DNA of 64,000 nt from Clostridium chromiireducens (GTDB lineage: Bacteria > Bacillota > Clostridia > Clostridiales > Clostridiaceae): positions 1 through 64,000 of the forward strand of contig NZ_MZGT01000002.1 of assembly GCF_002029255.1 (NCBI RefSeq), written 5' to 3'. The notes below the pieces were generated by a model, which saw nothing but the letters and a program-made list of their open reading frames with translations, had not been told where the DNA came from and did not search any database. Position numbers and translations under genes: made by a program. Positions 7,951-16,789 of the stretch are shown piece by piece. Numbering within the stretch: the first letter of the stretch is position 1; each line of letters starts with the position of its first letter.

Positions 7951-10900
7951 ATGGAAAAAATGAAAAAAAGGTTTATAGCATTGTTAGTGATATTTACAAG
8001 TATAATATCATTTTTGCCAGAAGGATTTATTGAACAAGCTGTTAGTGCGGCAACAATAGGTACGGATGCAACTGCTATAACAGTAACGGCTGATGGTGCA
8101 AAACTTACACCTAGAACAGATACAACAACTTCTGAAAAGATATACTCTACTACAAGTGTGACAGGGGCATTTACAATTTCACTTAGTGCTGATGATATAA
8201 CGGACAGATCCACTCTTGAGAGTCAGGCAAAATCAGGCAAAAAATCAACAAGTGGTATTGTTGCTAAACGAATTGATATAATGACTATAAATGGGACTAG
8301 TTGGCAGACCGTTGATGGAAATGCCATATTAGTTGATCAAGGAATAAGCATTGGAGATGCTGGAAATTCAAGTGGCTCAACATCTAAAATAGTTGGAAAG
8401 GTGATAAATGGGTTACCGTTAGGTGTTAATAGAATTGAATATAAAATAACTATAACTACACAAGACGTAATATATACGCCTGCAGATTCAGCTAACAACA
8501 CAATCGAAAAGATAGAGACACAGAATCCTGTTCCAACAACCTATGCTAATGATAAAATAACAGTAGAGCATGGAACTCAATATGTTGTAGGTAAGATAAA
8601 TCCTATGATGTTTAACGCTTATGTAGGTGAATCAACATATTTTGATACAAATACAGGGGAAGTTTTAGATACTAAGTTAAGCCAAAATAACACAGTACCA
8701 TTTTTATATTCAACTGTAGCGACCCCAGACAAAAGTATGCCTCTTAGATATACTTTTGATGTACCCGATTCAACTTCAACATTAAAATATAACATGACTT
8801 TTGATTCTACTATGTCATTAACAGGTGCAAAGGTATATAAGAACGGAAAACCTGCAACAGAAGGCACTGAGTATAAGATTGATGGTCACATGCTAATTGG
8901 TAATTTAGAAAGATTAGGACAATCAGATTTGATTGTTGTTAGATTGAGTTCATCAAACAATTCAAATAATATTCAAAAGGTATATTCTATAGAAATTAAA
9001 TACAACAATTTAAATGCAGATTCAGACTATAGCTTAAAAGAATCAGGAATAACAAAAGCAGATTATAATGATGATTCTAGCGTGTTAGCATATGTAGGAA
9101 AGAAATTTGACGTTACTACGAATACTAATGGTTTTAAAGAATATTCAGGTAAGATATATGTGGATCCAAGAGCTAGACTAATAAGTATTGATCCTACTTT
9201 AATAAAAAGTAAGGATACGGTGGCCTACGTTGTAACGAATAGGTATACAGATTCAACGGGAACGACCAGAGTCGCAAAATCTGAACTTAAGAATGGTGAA
9301 CAGTATATTGATTTTATGGCTAGTTCAACATCTAATATAATTCAGATAGATGTGTATGCTGGAAAAGATGGAAGTGTAACTAATTCATCAAAAATATTAG
9401 CTAGATATCTTTTAACAGTATACAAATTAGCAGGAAGTTCGTTTAGTATGAATTTAGCTTTTGATAATAATGATAGTAATGATAATACTTATTTAACTCA
9501 ACCGGGTGTTAAAGACAATATAATAGATAATTTTATTACGTCTAGACGTACTTATGATTTATATACAAAAAATTCAGACATGGTAAATGTATCTTTTACG
9601 GGAGCAAGAAGTAACAAAAATGAATACATTAGAGTTTGGCTTTCAGATAGTGTAGATGGAAATAATTTAGTGGAAGCAACTGCTTCTGTTAACAATGGAT
9701 TAGATAGCAGTAATAAAAGAAGTGCTAGTCTTGACGTATCGCTAAATAAGGCGAAGAAGATTGTGATTCAGGCGTATTATGATAACTTCTATACCACACA
9801 ATCAACAGCAGGAACGCCTAATTATGAGAGTAAGCCACTAGGAGATAAGTATGTATTTTATCTGCCTAATAACTATGATAATGGCAATCCAGGCTCAGGA
9901 GAAGATTCAAATGAAGCTTCGCTTAATTCTTTAAAGATTAATGGATATACTTTAACTAATAGTGATGGAAATCAAGGTTTTTCAAGTGATAAGTACAGCT
10001 ATACCACAACAGTAGCTAAAGAAGATACTACTGAAAAGATAACGGTAGTACCTCAAGATACTAGTGTTAAATCTATTGTTGGAACTATTGATGGAAGTAA
10101 TGAATCATATAATTTTGTTTCAGGTGAAGCTGAACAAATTGCTTTGAACAGCAGTGGAAAAACTACTCTTAGAATAGTAGTAACAGCACAGGATGGAACA
10201 ACTAGTAAAACATATACAGTTGTAATTAAAAACAATACGAAAGGCAGTGATGCTACACTAAAGAATGTTATACTTAGCACTGGCGATTATAACTTTGATC
10301 CTACAGAGAATGTCACTAAAGTGCGTGTTGATCAAAATATAACAAGTGTTAAAGTAACGCCTGTTCCGCAAGACTCTAAATCAACAACTACTGTTAACGG
10401 AGAAGATTATACAGCTACTCCGATATCCGTAAGTATTAGAGGAGCACAAAAAACTGAAATTCAAATAGTAGTAACATCAGAGGATGGTGCTGAAAGTAAC
10501 ACTTATACACTTGAAGTTTATAGAGTTGATAGCTCTAATTGGAATGACGATAGTGATGGTGGAGATCAATATGATGATGATCAATTCTATGATGAATATA
10601 ATGATTGTTGGGTAGACTTAACAAAGTATGAAGAATGGGGTACTGTAAATGGCAAGCCAGCTTACTTTGATAAGAAAAATAGGCAAGTTAAAGATGCGTG
10701 GATATCTACAGGTGGAAAATATTATTACTTGAATAATTTGGGATATAGAGCATCAGGTTGGAAAGTTGATAATAAAACTGGACAAACTTATTACTTAGAT
10801 CCAGCTACTGGGGAAATGAGAAAAGGATGGATGAATTTAAATAATAGCTGGTATTACTTGGGTCAAAATGGTTTGATGCAAAAAGGCTGGGTGTACTTAA

Positions 10901-11010
10901 ATGGTAAATGGTACTACTTTACACCAAATGGACAAATGGCTGTGAATCAAACTATGTATGTAGATGGTAAAGTATATAATTTCGGACAAGATGGAGCTGT
11001 TAGAGCTTAA
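7951..11010 (+). CDS. Secreted choline-binding protein with cadherin-like domains, 1019 aa
   Basis: A large surface protein, probably structural or adhesive. Residues 1-33 are a signal peptide (MEKMKKRFIALLVIFTSIIS, ending SAA). Residues about 35-650 form an Ser/Thr/Asn-rich beta-type region I do not recognise. Residues about 655-755 and 762-855 match two cadherin-like beta-sandwich domains (SLNSLKINGYTL and ATLKNVILSTGDYNF, each ending in SKTYTVVI- or SNTYTLEV-type strands). An acidic linker (about 860-885, rich in Asp and Tyr) leads to four or five choline-binding repeats at about 905-1019. The ATG at 7951 follows AGGAGGGCGACATTA. It shares its wall anchor with the autolysins upstream and the xylanase at 41 kb. 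No catalytic motif was seen. Confidence 0.8.
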   Translation: MEKMKKRFIALLVIFTSIISFLPEGFIEQAVSAATIGTDATAITVTADGAKLTPRTDTTTSEKIYSTTSVTGAFTISLSADDITDRSTLESQAKSGKKSTSGIVAKRIDIMTINGTSWQTVDGNAILVDQGISIGDAGNSSGSTSKIVGKVINGLPLGVNRIEYKITITTQDVIYTPADSANNTIEKIETQNPVPTTYANDKITVEHGTQYVVGKINPMMFNAYVGESTYFDTNTGEVLDTKLSQNNTVPFLYSTVATPDKSMPLRYTFDVPDSTSTLKYNMTFDSTMSLTGAKVYKNGKPATEGTEYKIDGHMLIGNLERLGQSDLIVVRLSSSNNSNNIQKVYSIEIKYNNLNADSDYSLKESGITKADYNDDSSVLAYVGKKFDVTTNTNGFKEYSGKIYVDPRARLISIDPTLIKSKDTVAYVVTNRYTDSTGTTRVAKSELKNGEQYIDFMASSTSNIIQIDVYAGKDGSVTNSSKILARYLLTVYKLAGSSFSMNLAFDNNDSNDNTYLTQPGVKDNIIDNFITSRRTYDLYTKNSDMVNVSFTGARSNKNEYIRVWLSDSVDGNNLVEATASVNNGLDSSNKRSASLDVSLNKAKKIVIQAYYDNFYTTQSTAGTPNYESKPLGDKYVFYLPNNYDNGNPGSGEDSNEASLNSLKINGYTLTNSDGNQGFSSDKYSYTTTVAKEDTTEKITVVPQDTSVKSIVGTIDGSNESYNFVSGEAEQIALNSSGKTTLRIVVTAQDGTTSKTYTVVIKNNTKGSDATLKNVILSTGDYNFDPTENVTKVRVDQNITSVKVTPVPQDSKSTTTVNGEDYTATPISVSIRGAQKTEIQIVVTSEDGAESNTYTLEVYRVDSSNWNDDSDGGDQYDDDQFYDEYNDCWVDLTKYEEWGTVNGKPAYFDKKNRQVKDAWISTGGKYYYLNNLGYRASGWKVDNKTGQTYYLDPATGEMRKGWMNLNNSWYYLGQNGLMQKGWVYLNGKWYYFTPNGQMAVNQTMYVDGKVYNFGQDGAVRA

Positions 11011-11019
11011 AATATGTAG

Positions 11020-11288
11020 AACCGAAAGAAATGGTGTTCTATTGCTCGGTTGCTAGAGAAAATGGCTGAGGATGTGTGAAACTCGACTCACTTGCGTTCG
11101 CTGAGTAAGTTCGATAACCAAATCAAAGATTTGGATTCTCACTTAACAGTAAAAGTTGCACCCATTTATGCTTGTTCCTGAGGTAAGACTCAGGACAAGC
11201 ATAAATGGAACAACTTTTAATGAAGAAATATTTTCAGCCATTTTCTGAATGCAACGCTGCGCAAAAGAATACCATTTCTTTTTGGTTA
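11020..11288 (+). repeat. Palindromic element, copy E, with a nested insertion
   Basis: Outer arms GAAATGGT (11028-11035) and ACCATTTC (11271-11278) pair. Core arms CCATTTATGCTTG (11162-11174) and CAAGCATAAATGG (11196-11208) pair, flanked by AGTTGCAC and GGAACAACTT. About 70 bp at roughly 11077-11145 (including CGACTCACTTGCGTTCGCTG and a small hairpin CCAAATC/GATTTGG) is absent from copies F and G and looks inserted. It starts 10 bp after the surface-protein stop. Confidence 0.8.
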
Positions 11289-11485
11289 TACAGATATTTT
11301 AAGGTACTTTTGTTTAATTTCATGTGATTGTATCCATAAGTTAATAACTGTCTATAATTGAATATATTTAATTTCATGTGTCTTATTGTTATTGACATCC
11401 ATAATTTTCAGGAATATAATTAATTATAGTTCAAAATTCGAACAATGAATAAATTATATAACTTAAAAGGGGAGTTAAGTGTAGT

Positions 11486-13336
11486 ATGTTAGAGGATAGA
11501 ATAGAAATTTTGAAAACTTTAAATGATAACTTTAATATTAACCAAAGGGAATTAGCTAAAAGAACAAATATATCTCTTGGAAAGGTTAATGCTGTTTTAA
11601 AAGAGTTTACTATAGATGGATTTATAGATAGAATAACAAATAATAGAGGGACTTTATATAAAGTGACTGAAAAAGGCATGAAGTTTTTAGAAGAAAATAT
11701 AGCTTCAGCTAAAAATACGAGATTAAAGCTTCATGAAGGGGAAAGAAAGATAGTAAAACAAGCAGTAATACTTGCTGCTGGTAGAGCAGAAGAGTTTGGA
11801 AAACCTGTGGGTATGCTTGAAATTGAGGACTTAAAATTAATTGATAGAACTTTAAGTATATTAAAGGAAAATGGGATAACTAAAACTGTTATAGTAACAG
11901 GATATGAAAGTAAGTACTATGAAGAGTGTTTTGGAAATAGCAAAAATATTATTTTAATAAAAAGTGATACATACAAATGGACAGGTACTATGCACTCATT
12001 ATCTTTAGCTAAAGATTATATTGATGATGATTTCTTACTTATAGAAAATGATTTGATTTTTGAAAAGAGAGCTATAAAAGAATTAGTGGAAAGTCAAAAT
12101 AGAGACTGTATACTATTTACAAATGAAAGTGGGTCAGGTGATGAGGCCTTTGTTGAAATAAGAGATAATCACTTATTTAAAATGTCTAAGGATATTCATC
12201 AATTTAACAGAATTGATGGAGAAATGATTGGACTTACTAAGATTTCTTATAAGTTATATACAATGATGCTTGAAGAATTCAAGGGGAATGTTAATCCTTA
12301 TTTAAATTATGAATATGTATTATTAGATGTCGCTAGAAATTACAACATAGGTTTCGTTAAGATAGACGACCTTGCTTGGGGAGATGCAGATAGCGCGAAG
12401 GAATATGAAAAGATAAAAAATTATCTTTATCCAACAATAAGAAGAAGAGAACTTAGCTATGAAATTAATAGTATTAAGGCTATTGTCAAAGATTCATTAA
12501 AAGTAAATGATGAAGATATTACTGAAGTTGTTCCAGCAGGTGGTATGACGAATAAAAACTATAAAATATCTGTTAAAGAGAATAAATATATTTTAAGAGT
12601 TGCAGGGGTTGGAACAGAACAAATGATTAATAGAAGCACAGAAATGTTCAATTCTGCAATTGCTTCTGAGAAAGGTTATAATGTAGAAGTACCTTATTTT
12701 AATCTTGAAACTGGAGTTAAAATATCTAAGTTTATAGAAAATGCAGAAACTTTAACTCATAGAAGTATCAAGAAAGAAGAAAACTTAAAGCAAGTTACAT
12801 CTATTTTGAGAGATCTACATGAATGTATAGATTTTCATATGGATAATGAATTTAACATGTTCAGAGAACTTGAAAAGTATGAAAATATATTAAGAAAAGA
12901 TGATGGAAATTTCTTTGATGATTACGATGAAGTAAGAGAAAAGGTAATGGCTCTTGAAGAAGAATTAAAAGTTTGTAATAGGGTATTTGTACCATCGCAT
13001 AATGACTTAGTTTCTGAGAATCTAGTTAAAGATACTGAAGGTAGAATTTATTTAATTGACTGGGAGTATAGTGGGATTAATGATGATATGTGGGATTTGG
13101 CAGCCCTTTCTCTAGAGAATGAATTTTCAGAAGATGACATTGAGTTAATGTTTAGATTATACTTTAAAGGAAAAGAAGCTGATAATGATTCGAGAAGAAG
13201 ACTTCTAATTCATCAAATATGCCAAGACTTTTTGTGGGCAGTGTGGACTTTAATAAAGGAAGCTGAAGGCGATGATTTTGGTACTTACGGAATAGATAGA
13301 TACAATAGAGCTAAGGAATATTTAAAGAAACTTTAA
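11486..13336 (+). CDS. Winged helix - nucleotidyltransferase - choline kinase fusion, 616 aa
   Basis: Three modules in one chain. Residues 1-70 are a winged-helix DNA-binding domain (NINQRELAKRTNISLGKVNA). Residues about 90-320 are an NTP-transferase fold (QAVILAAGRAEEFGKPVGM, then FLLIENDLIFE). Its nucleotide loop is AAGRAEEFGKP rather than the usual AAGxGTR-L-x-P-x-T-x-x-x-PK, so activity or substrate may differ from LicC. Residues about 340-616 are a LicA-type choline kinase with SHNDLVSENL (H505, N506, D507) and LIDWEYSG (D525). It should phosphorylate imported choline with ATP, and may transfer CMP and sense product. The ATG at 11486 has GGGGAG about 13 nt upstream, wider than usual. Next comes licC. 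Fused LicC-LicA proteins are known in treponemes; the DNA-binding domain is the odd part. Confidence 0.85.
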   Translation: MLEDRIEILKTLNDNFNINQRELAKRTNISLGKVNAVLKEFTIDGFIDRITNNRGTLYKVTEKGMKFLEENIASAKNTRLKLHEGERKIVKQAVILAAGRAEEFGKPVGMLEIEDLKLIDRTLSILKENGITKTVIVTGYESKYYEECFGNSKNIILIKSDTYKWTGTMHSLSLAKDYIDDDFLLIENDLIFEKRAIKELVESQNRDCILFTNESGSGDEAFVEIRDNHLFKMSKDIHQFNRIDGEMIGLTKISYKLYTMMLEEFKGNVNPYLNYEYVLLDVARNYNIGFVKIDDLAWGDADSAKEYEKIKNYLYPTIRRRELSYEINSIKAIVKDSLKVNDEDITEVVPAGGMTNKNYKISVKENKYILRVAGVGTEQMINRSTEMFNSAIASEKGYNVEVPYFNLETGVKISKFIENAETLTHRSIKKEENLKQVTSILRDLHECIDFHMDNEFNMFRELEKYENILRKDDGNFFDDYDEVREKVMALEEELKVCNRVFVPSHNDLVSENLVKDTEGRIYLIDWEYSGINDDMWDLAALSLENEFSEDDIELMFRLYFKGKEADNDSRRRLLIHQICQDFLWAVWTLIKEAEGDDFGTYGIDRYNRAKEYLKKL

Positions 13337-13379
13337 GTATAGATAGTCAAAGCATAACTTTGATTTATGCGTGTAACTT

Positions 13380-13577
13380 ACCGAAAGAAAGGGTATTCTG
13401 TTGCTCGGTTGCGAGAGAAACCAGCTATGGATTTCTAACAGCAGAAGTTGTACCCATTCTTGCATGCTCCTGAGCTAAAGCTCATGACAAGCAAGAATGG
13501 AACAACTTTTACTTAAGAAATCCTATAGCTGGTTTCTCAATGCAACACTGCGCAAAAGAATACCCTTTCTTTCTGGT
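13380..13577 (+). repeat. Palindromic element, copy F
   Basis: Outer arms GAAAGGGT (13387-13394) and ACCCTTTC (13562-13569), middle arms 13415-13436 with 13516-13538 and core arms CCATTCTTGC (13454-13463) with GCAAGAATGG (13491-13500) all pair. Family motifs GCTCGGTTGC, AGTTGTACC, GGAACAACTT and ATGCAACACTGCGCAAAAG are present. It fills most of the gap between the choline kinase fusion and licC. The short frame at 13497 is an artefact. Confidence 0.85.
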
Positions 13578-13787
13578 GAGAGATATATTTTAAAGTATAA
13601 ATCAAGTTTATGTATGTTTATCTATATAGCATTCAGTAATGATAAGGGCAACTATACTTGGGATTTGTTGCAATATTCCATAAATTTAAATAATATGCTA
13701 TATTATCATTATGTAACCATATATAATAAGATTGAGATTGTTTATGTTTAATAAATAGTTTAAATTAGCTGTGAGGAGAAGGTAAAT

Positions 13788-14483
13788 ATGAGAGCGATTT
13801 TAATGGCGGCAGGAATGGGAACTAGGCTTAGACCGTTGACTGAAACTACGCCAAAGTCTTTAATAGAAGTTAATGGTATGTCCCTGCTTGAGAGACAAAT
13901 TATAAACTTAAAAGAAGTTGGAATTAATGAAATTATAGTGTTAACAGGTTACTTACATGAGAAGTTTGATGAGATAGTTAATAAATATAATTTAATAAAA
14001 GTGATTAATGATAAATATGATGTTTATAATAACATTTACACTATGTACTTAGTTAGGCAATACCTTGAAGATGCATTTGTTATAGATGCAGATAATTATA
14101 TTACAAGAAACTTTTTACCAAAAGATAAACCAGTCACATCAGTGTACTATTCAGCCTGCAAAGAAAATATAATAGGGGAATGGATATTAAAATATGATGA
14201 TAGTGGAAGAATATTTGGTGTCGATATCGGAAAAGAAGGCGATGAACCAAGTTACATAATGTCAGGAGCATCTTTCTGGACATCAAAAGATGGTGCGTTT
14301 ATATCGCAAAAAGTAGAAGAAGCAATAGACAAAGGGGATTTCAGGGATCTATACTGGGATAGTATCGCTGTAGATAATTTGGATAAAATGGATGTATATA
14401 TTGAAAAAATAAATTCAAATGATATATTCGAAATAGATTCACTAGAGGATTTAGAATACTTAAAAAAGACACTTAAACTGTAG
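13788..14483 (+). CDS. licC: CTP:phosphocholine cytidylyltransferase (LicC type), 231 aa
   Basis: Makes CDP-choline from phosphocholine and CTP, the activated donor for decorating wall polymers. The N-terminus is MRAILMAAGMGTRLRPLTET, followed by PK at residues 22-23, the canonical nucleotide loop and lysine of this family. VIDADNYI near residue 108 supplies the metal-binding aspartates. The C-terminal part (SGASFW, then DLYWDSIA and EIDSLEDLEYL) is typical of LicC. Length fits the family (about 230 aa). The ATG at 13788 follows GAGGAGAAGG. With the choline kinase immediately upstream it completes the Lic activation pathway. The transferase LicD was not found in this window. Confidence 0.92.
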   Translation: MRAILMAAGMGTRLRPLTETTPKSLIEVNGMSLLERQIINLKEVGINEIIVLTGYLHEKFDEIVNKYNLIKVINDKYDVYNNIYTMYLVRQYLEDAFVIDADNYITRNFLPKDKPVTSVYYSACKENIIGEWILKYDDSGRIFGVDIGKEGDEPSYIMSGASFWTSKDGAFISQKVEEAIDKGDFRDLYWDSIAVDNLDKMDVYIEKINSNDIFEIDSLEDLEYLKKTLKL

Positions 14484-14494
14484 ATTACAATATC

Positions 14495-14696
14495 ACCAGC
14501 CGAAAGAGAAGGTACACTGTTACTCGGTTGCTAGAAAATAAAACTGTGGATTTCTATCAGTAAGAGTTGCACCAATCCTGCTTGTTCCCTAGGCAAGCTA
14601 GTGACAAGCAGGATTGGAACAACTTTTACAGAAGAAATACCTACAGCTTTATTTTCAATGCAACACTACGTAAAAGTGTACCTTCTCTTTCTGGTA
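14495..14696 (+). repeat. Palindromic element, copy G
   Basis: Outer arms GAGAAGGT (14506-14513) and ACCTTCTC (14680-14687) and core arms CCAATCCTGCTTG (14572-14584) with CAAGCAGGATTGG (14605-14617) pair. Middle arms AGAAAATAAAACTGT and ACAGCTTTATTTTC also pair imperfectly. Motifs ACTCGGTTGCTAGA, AGTTGCACC, GGAACAACTT and ATGCAACACTACGTAAAAG are present. It begins 12 bp after licC. Confidence 0.85.
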
Positions 14697-14812
14697 TAGA
14701 TCATATTTTAAGAGCAGAATAATTAAACGAGTAACTCTCCGTTTAGTACTTTTAGCAGTCTATTTCTAGGTGTCTATTCTGTAAATATGCATGTAATTTC
14801 TTGGCTTGAATT

Positions 14813-14974
14813 ATGTTTTGTTGAGTGTTTCATTAGGAATTTTAATGGTTATGATTCTTGATTAGAAGTTGTCCAATAGTGCTAGTTCGAAGCTTGTCTT
14901 TGAAGCCAGCGCAGTGGGACAAATTCTAATATTAGAATCACCTATTAAAATTCCTTAGAAACCGGAACAAAACA
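14813..14974 (-). repeat. Palindromic element, copy K
   Basis: Arms around 14837-14890 and 14900-14953 pair (GGAATTTTAAT with ATTAAAATTCC, GATTCTTGAT-TAGAA with TTCTAAT-ATTAGAATC). Read on the minus strand it has the family order: TCCGGTTTCT near the left end, TTTGTCCCA and GGACAACTTCT in the core and AAACACTCAACAAAAC at the right end. It is the most diverged full copy. It sits between licC and the converging minus-strand gene, where it may end transcription both ways. Confidence 0.65.
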
Positions 14975-15006
14975 TACTCCTTATTTCAGTAAGTTATATA
15001 TTGTTT

Positions 15007-15708
15007 TTAAATATGCTTGCTGTGATAATAGGTTTCTTTCTTTCGGTAGTTGAGGTCTATCACTTTGTAGTCGTTATTTTTGCTTAGCATATTTACTTTT
15101 GGTGAAGTGAGTTTATTGAAAAAAGATGCTTTGGGATTATGGGATTTATTGTATAGGGTTAAAATTTTATAAGAGAGTTTAAGAAATTTTTTATGTAGTT
15201 GTTTCTTAGTTCTAAGGCTTATGTTTTTCCAATTGACTTCATATAGCGTTTTAGAAAATGTAAATGTTTTATTTATACCTAAATAATTTAAGTTTTTCTT
15301 TAAGATTTTTGTGGTATAAGATAGACCAGCGCCAGGAGTGGTTGAAATAGCTAATCCGATTTTATTATGCATTGAAGAATCATGAGCATTTATCAAGTGA
15401 TGAGAAGAGAGGCTTCTTAAGAGCAGTTTCATTTCGTCGCTAATATCACATGTAAATGAGGGAGAAGCAAAAATAATTAAATCTGAAGCATTAAGTGATT
15501 TTGCAATAGAATTAACAATAGTTGTATTAGAGTAGACATTAAGATAATTTTCAGGGTAAAGATAATAATCATGATCATAATAGTTTTGTGATAAAAAAAA
15601 TTCGTTAACTTTTATATTGATATTGAGTTTAAGGTTATTTAGCAGCAATTGAACGCAGTTATATGTACTAGTTTTCCCCATGCTTCCATAAATTACAGTT
15701 ACATTCAC
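15007..15708 (-). CDS. Flavodoxin-like NAD(P)H-dependent oxidoreductase, 233 aa
   Basis: The N-terminus MNVTVIYGSMGKTSTYNCVQ is the first strand and phosphate loop of the flavodoxin / NADPH-dependent FMN reductase fold. LIIFASPSFTCDISDEMKLL is the conserved strand and loop over the flavin. The C-terminal 60 residues are basic and less typical. It should use bound FMN for two-electron reduction of a small molecule; the substrate is unknown. The gene starts 6 nt after the TetR stop and its ribosome site (AAGGGTGAT) overlaps the end of that gene, so the two form one operon. The TetR protein is its likely regulator. Copy K of the palindrome family lies directly downstream. Confidence 0.75.
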   Translation of the reverse strand: MNVTVIYGSMGKTSTYNCVQLLLNNLKLNINIKVNEFFLSQNYYDHDYYLYPENYLNVYSNTTIVNSIAKSLNASDLIIFASPSFTCDISDEMKLLLRSLSSHHLINAHDSSMHNKIGLAISTTPGAGLSYTTKILKKNLNYLGINKTFTFSKTLYEVNWKNISLRTKKQLHKKFLKLSYKILTLYNKSHNPKASFFNKLTSPKVNMLSKNNDYKVIDLNYRKKETYYHSKHI

Positions 15709-15714
15709 AAATAA

Positions 15715-16320
15715 TCACCCTTTCATTATATAAATATCTTTGAATTCAGATATATGGTTTTCTAAAGAGGCACGTTCTTTATCAGTTATATTTTCAAATT
15801 TATAAAACAATAGAAAAACTGGGGAATAAAATTGAAGAGCCAAGGTGTAGGGATCTTTTTTTATAAAAATATTATCATTCATAAGGAGTTTGAAAGTTCT
15901 TACTTGAAAATCTAAAATATCATCAATAAATATCTTATTATATAAATGCGCAATTTTTGAATTATTGTATTGCTCAATAGTAAGTAGTCTCCTAAATTTA
16001 ATCATATGCTCATCTTCTAAATAAAATTTAAATATAGATGTGCTTTTTCTAAAAAAGTTTTCTATAGATATTTGTTTTATTTTATCTGTTAAAATCTCAT
16101 CATTTTCAGCAAACTGAACATTATTAAAAAAGTTTGATACACGTTCAGAATATTTCTTTATTATAGTATCCAAAATATCCTGTTTGTTTTTGAAATGATT
16201 ATAAATAGAACTAGCCTTTATTCCAACAGCTTTTGCAATATCTCTAACAGAAATGGCATCAAACCCTTTGATAGAAAAAAGGTTAAGTGATTCATAAACT
16301 ATTCTTTCCTTCGTATTCAT
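15715..16320 (-). CDS. TetR/AcrR family repressor, 201 aa
   Basis: The N-terminal helix-turn-helix is clear: GFDAISVRDIAKAVGIKASS followed by IYNHFKNKQDIL, the TetR signature. The C-terminal 140 residues are a helical ligand-binding and dimer domain with no assignable inducer. The start is the ATG at 16318-16320 (MNTKERIVYE), preceded on the minus strand by AAGGAG; in-frame codons up to 16401 lie outside it and overlap a long palindrome. It is the first gene of a two-gene operon with the flavodoxin-like reductase. A candidate operator (AAACTAAC-4-GTTAGTTT at 16469-16488) lies upstream and fits autoregulation. Confidence 0.85.
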   Translation of the reverse strand: MNTKERIVYESLNLFSIKGFDAISVRDIAKAVGIKASSIYNHFKNKQDILDTIIKKYSERVSNFFNNVQFAENDEILTDKIKQISIENFFRKSTSIFKFYLEDEHMIKFRRLLTIEQYNNSKIAHLYNKIFIDDILDFQVRTFKLLMNDNIFIKKDPYTLALQFYSPVFLLFYKFENITDKERASLENHISEFKDIYIMKG

Positions 16321-16341
16321 AAAACTCCTTATAAAAAATGG

Positions 16342-16387
16342 TATTATCATGCATAATTTTAAGATTTTAAAATTATGCATGATAATA
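16342..16387. promoter_or_regulatory. Perfect 21-bp inverted repeat in the tetR leader
   Basis: 16342-16362 and 16367-16387 are exact complements with a 4-nt spacer (GATT). The palindrome contains ATCATGCATAATTTT on each arm. It lies between the tetR start and the candidate operator, so it would be transcribed as a hairpin just upstream of the tetR ribosome site. It may be a second protein-binding site, an mRNA stabiliser or an attenuator. There is no T-run placed for termination on the minus strand. Confidence 0.7.
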
Positions 16388-16468
16388 TATTTCAAACACA
16401 ATCAACTGAAAATACTTCATAGAGTTTGAAAACACCAATTTTATTGTCCATATTATTTTTTTACTTTC

Positions 16469-16488
16469 AAACTAACAATCGTTAGTTT
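16469..16488. promoter_or_regulatory. Candidate TetR operator
   Basis: AAACTAAC (16469-16476), spacer AATC, GTTAGTTT (16481-16488): an 8-bp perfect dyad of the size and spacing typical for TetR-family dimers. It lies about 150 bp upstream of tetR and about 300 bp upstream of the divergent flippase gene, so it could affect either promoter. Confidence 0.6.
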
Positions 16489-16789
16489 AATTATATTCTA
16501 TTTTAAGGAAAAAGTCCATTAAATTTCAATATTTTACATGAATTTTATATGTAAATTGACAATAAATTCTGTAGAATGTACAATTGAAAAAGTGCGAAGG
16601 ACAATAAGGAATTAATTAAGTACAGTTGAGATTATTCCAATTACATGTTTACAAGCAACGAATTTAATAAGAAATAGGTTCTAATTGGAACTGTAGATTT
16701 TAATAAAAGAATTTTTAATTGCAAACATATTGCCTTAGGGGTTATGAAATATGCAGTGTTAATTAGAATATATTTATGGAGGCTAAATA
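16489..16789. other. Leader of the flippase gene
   Basis: No gene is visible. TACAGTT...CCAATTA (16621-16642) can pair with TAATTGGAACTGTA (16682-16695) around a 40-nt interior, suggesting a structured leader. ATGGAGGC just before 16790 is the ribosome site. TTGACA at 16556-16561 could be a -35 box, with TAGAAT at 16572-16577 too close to be its standard -10. Confidence 0.35.

Noticed and set aside
13497-13751. 84-codon frame overlapping palindrome copy F
   Set aside because: No ribosome site and composition of a hairpin arm plus AT-rich spacer.
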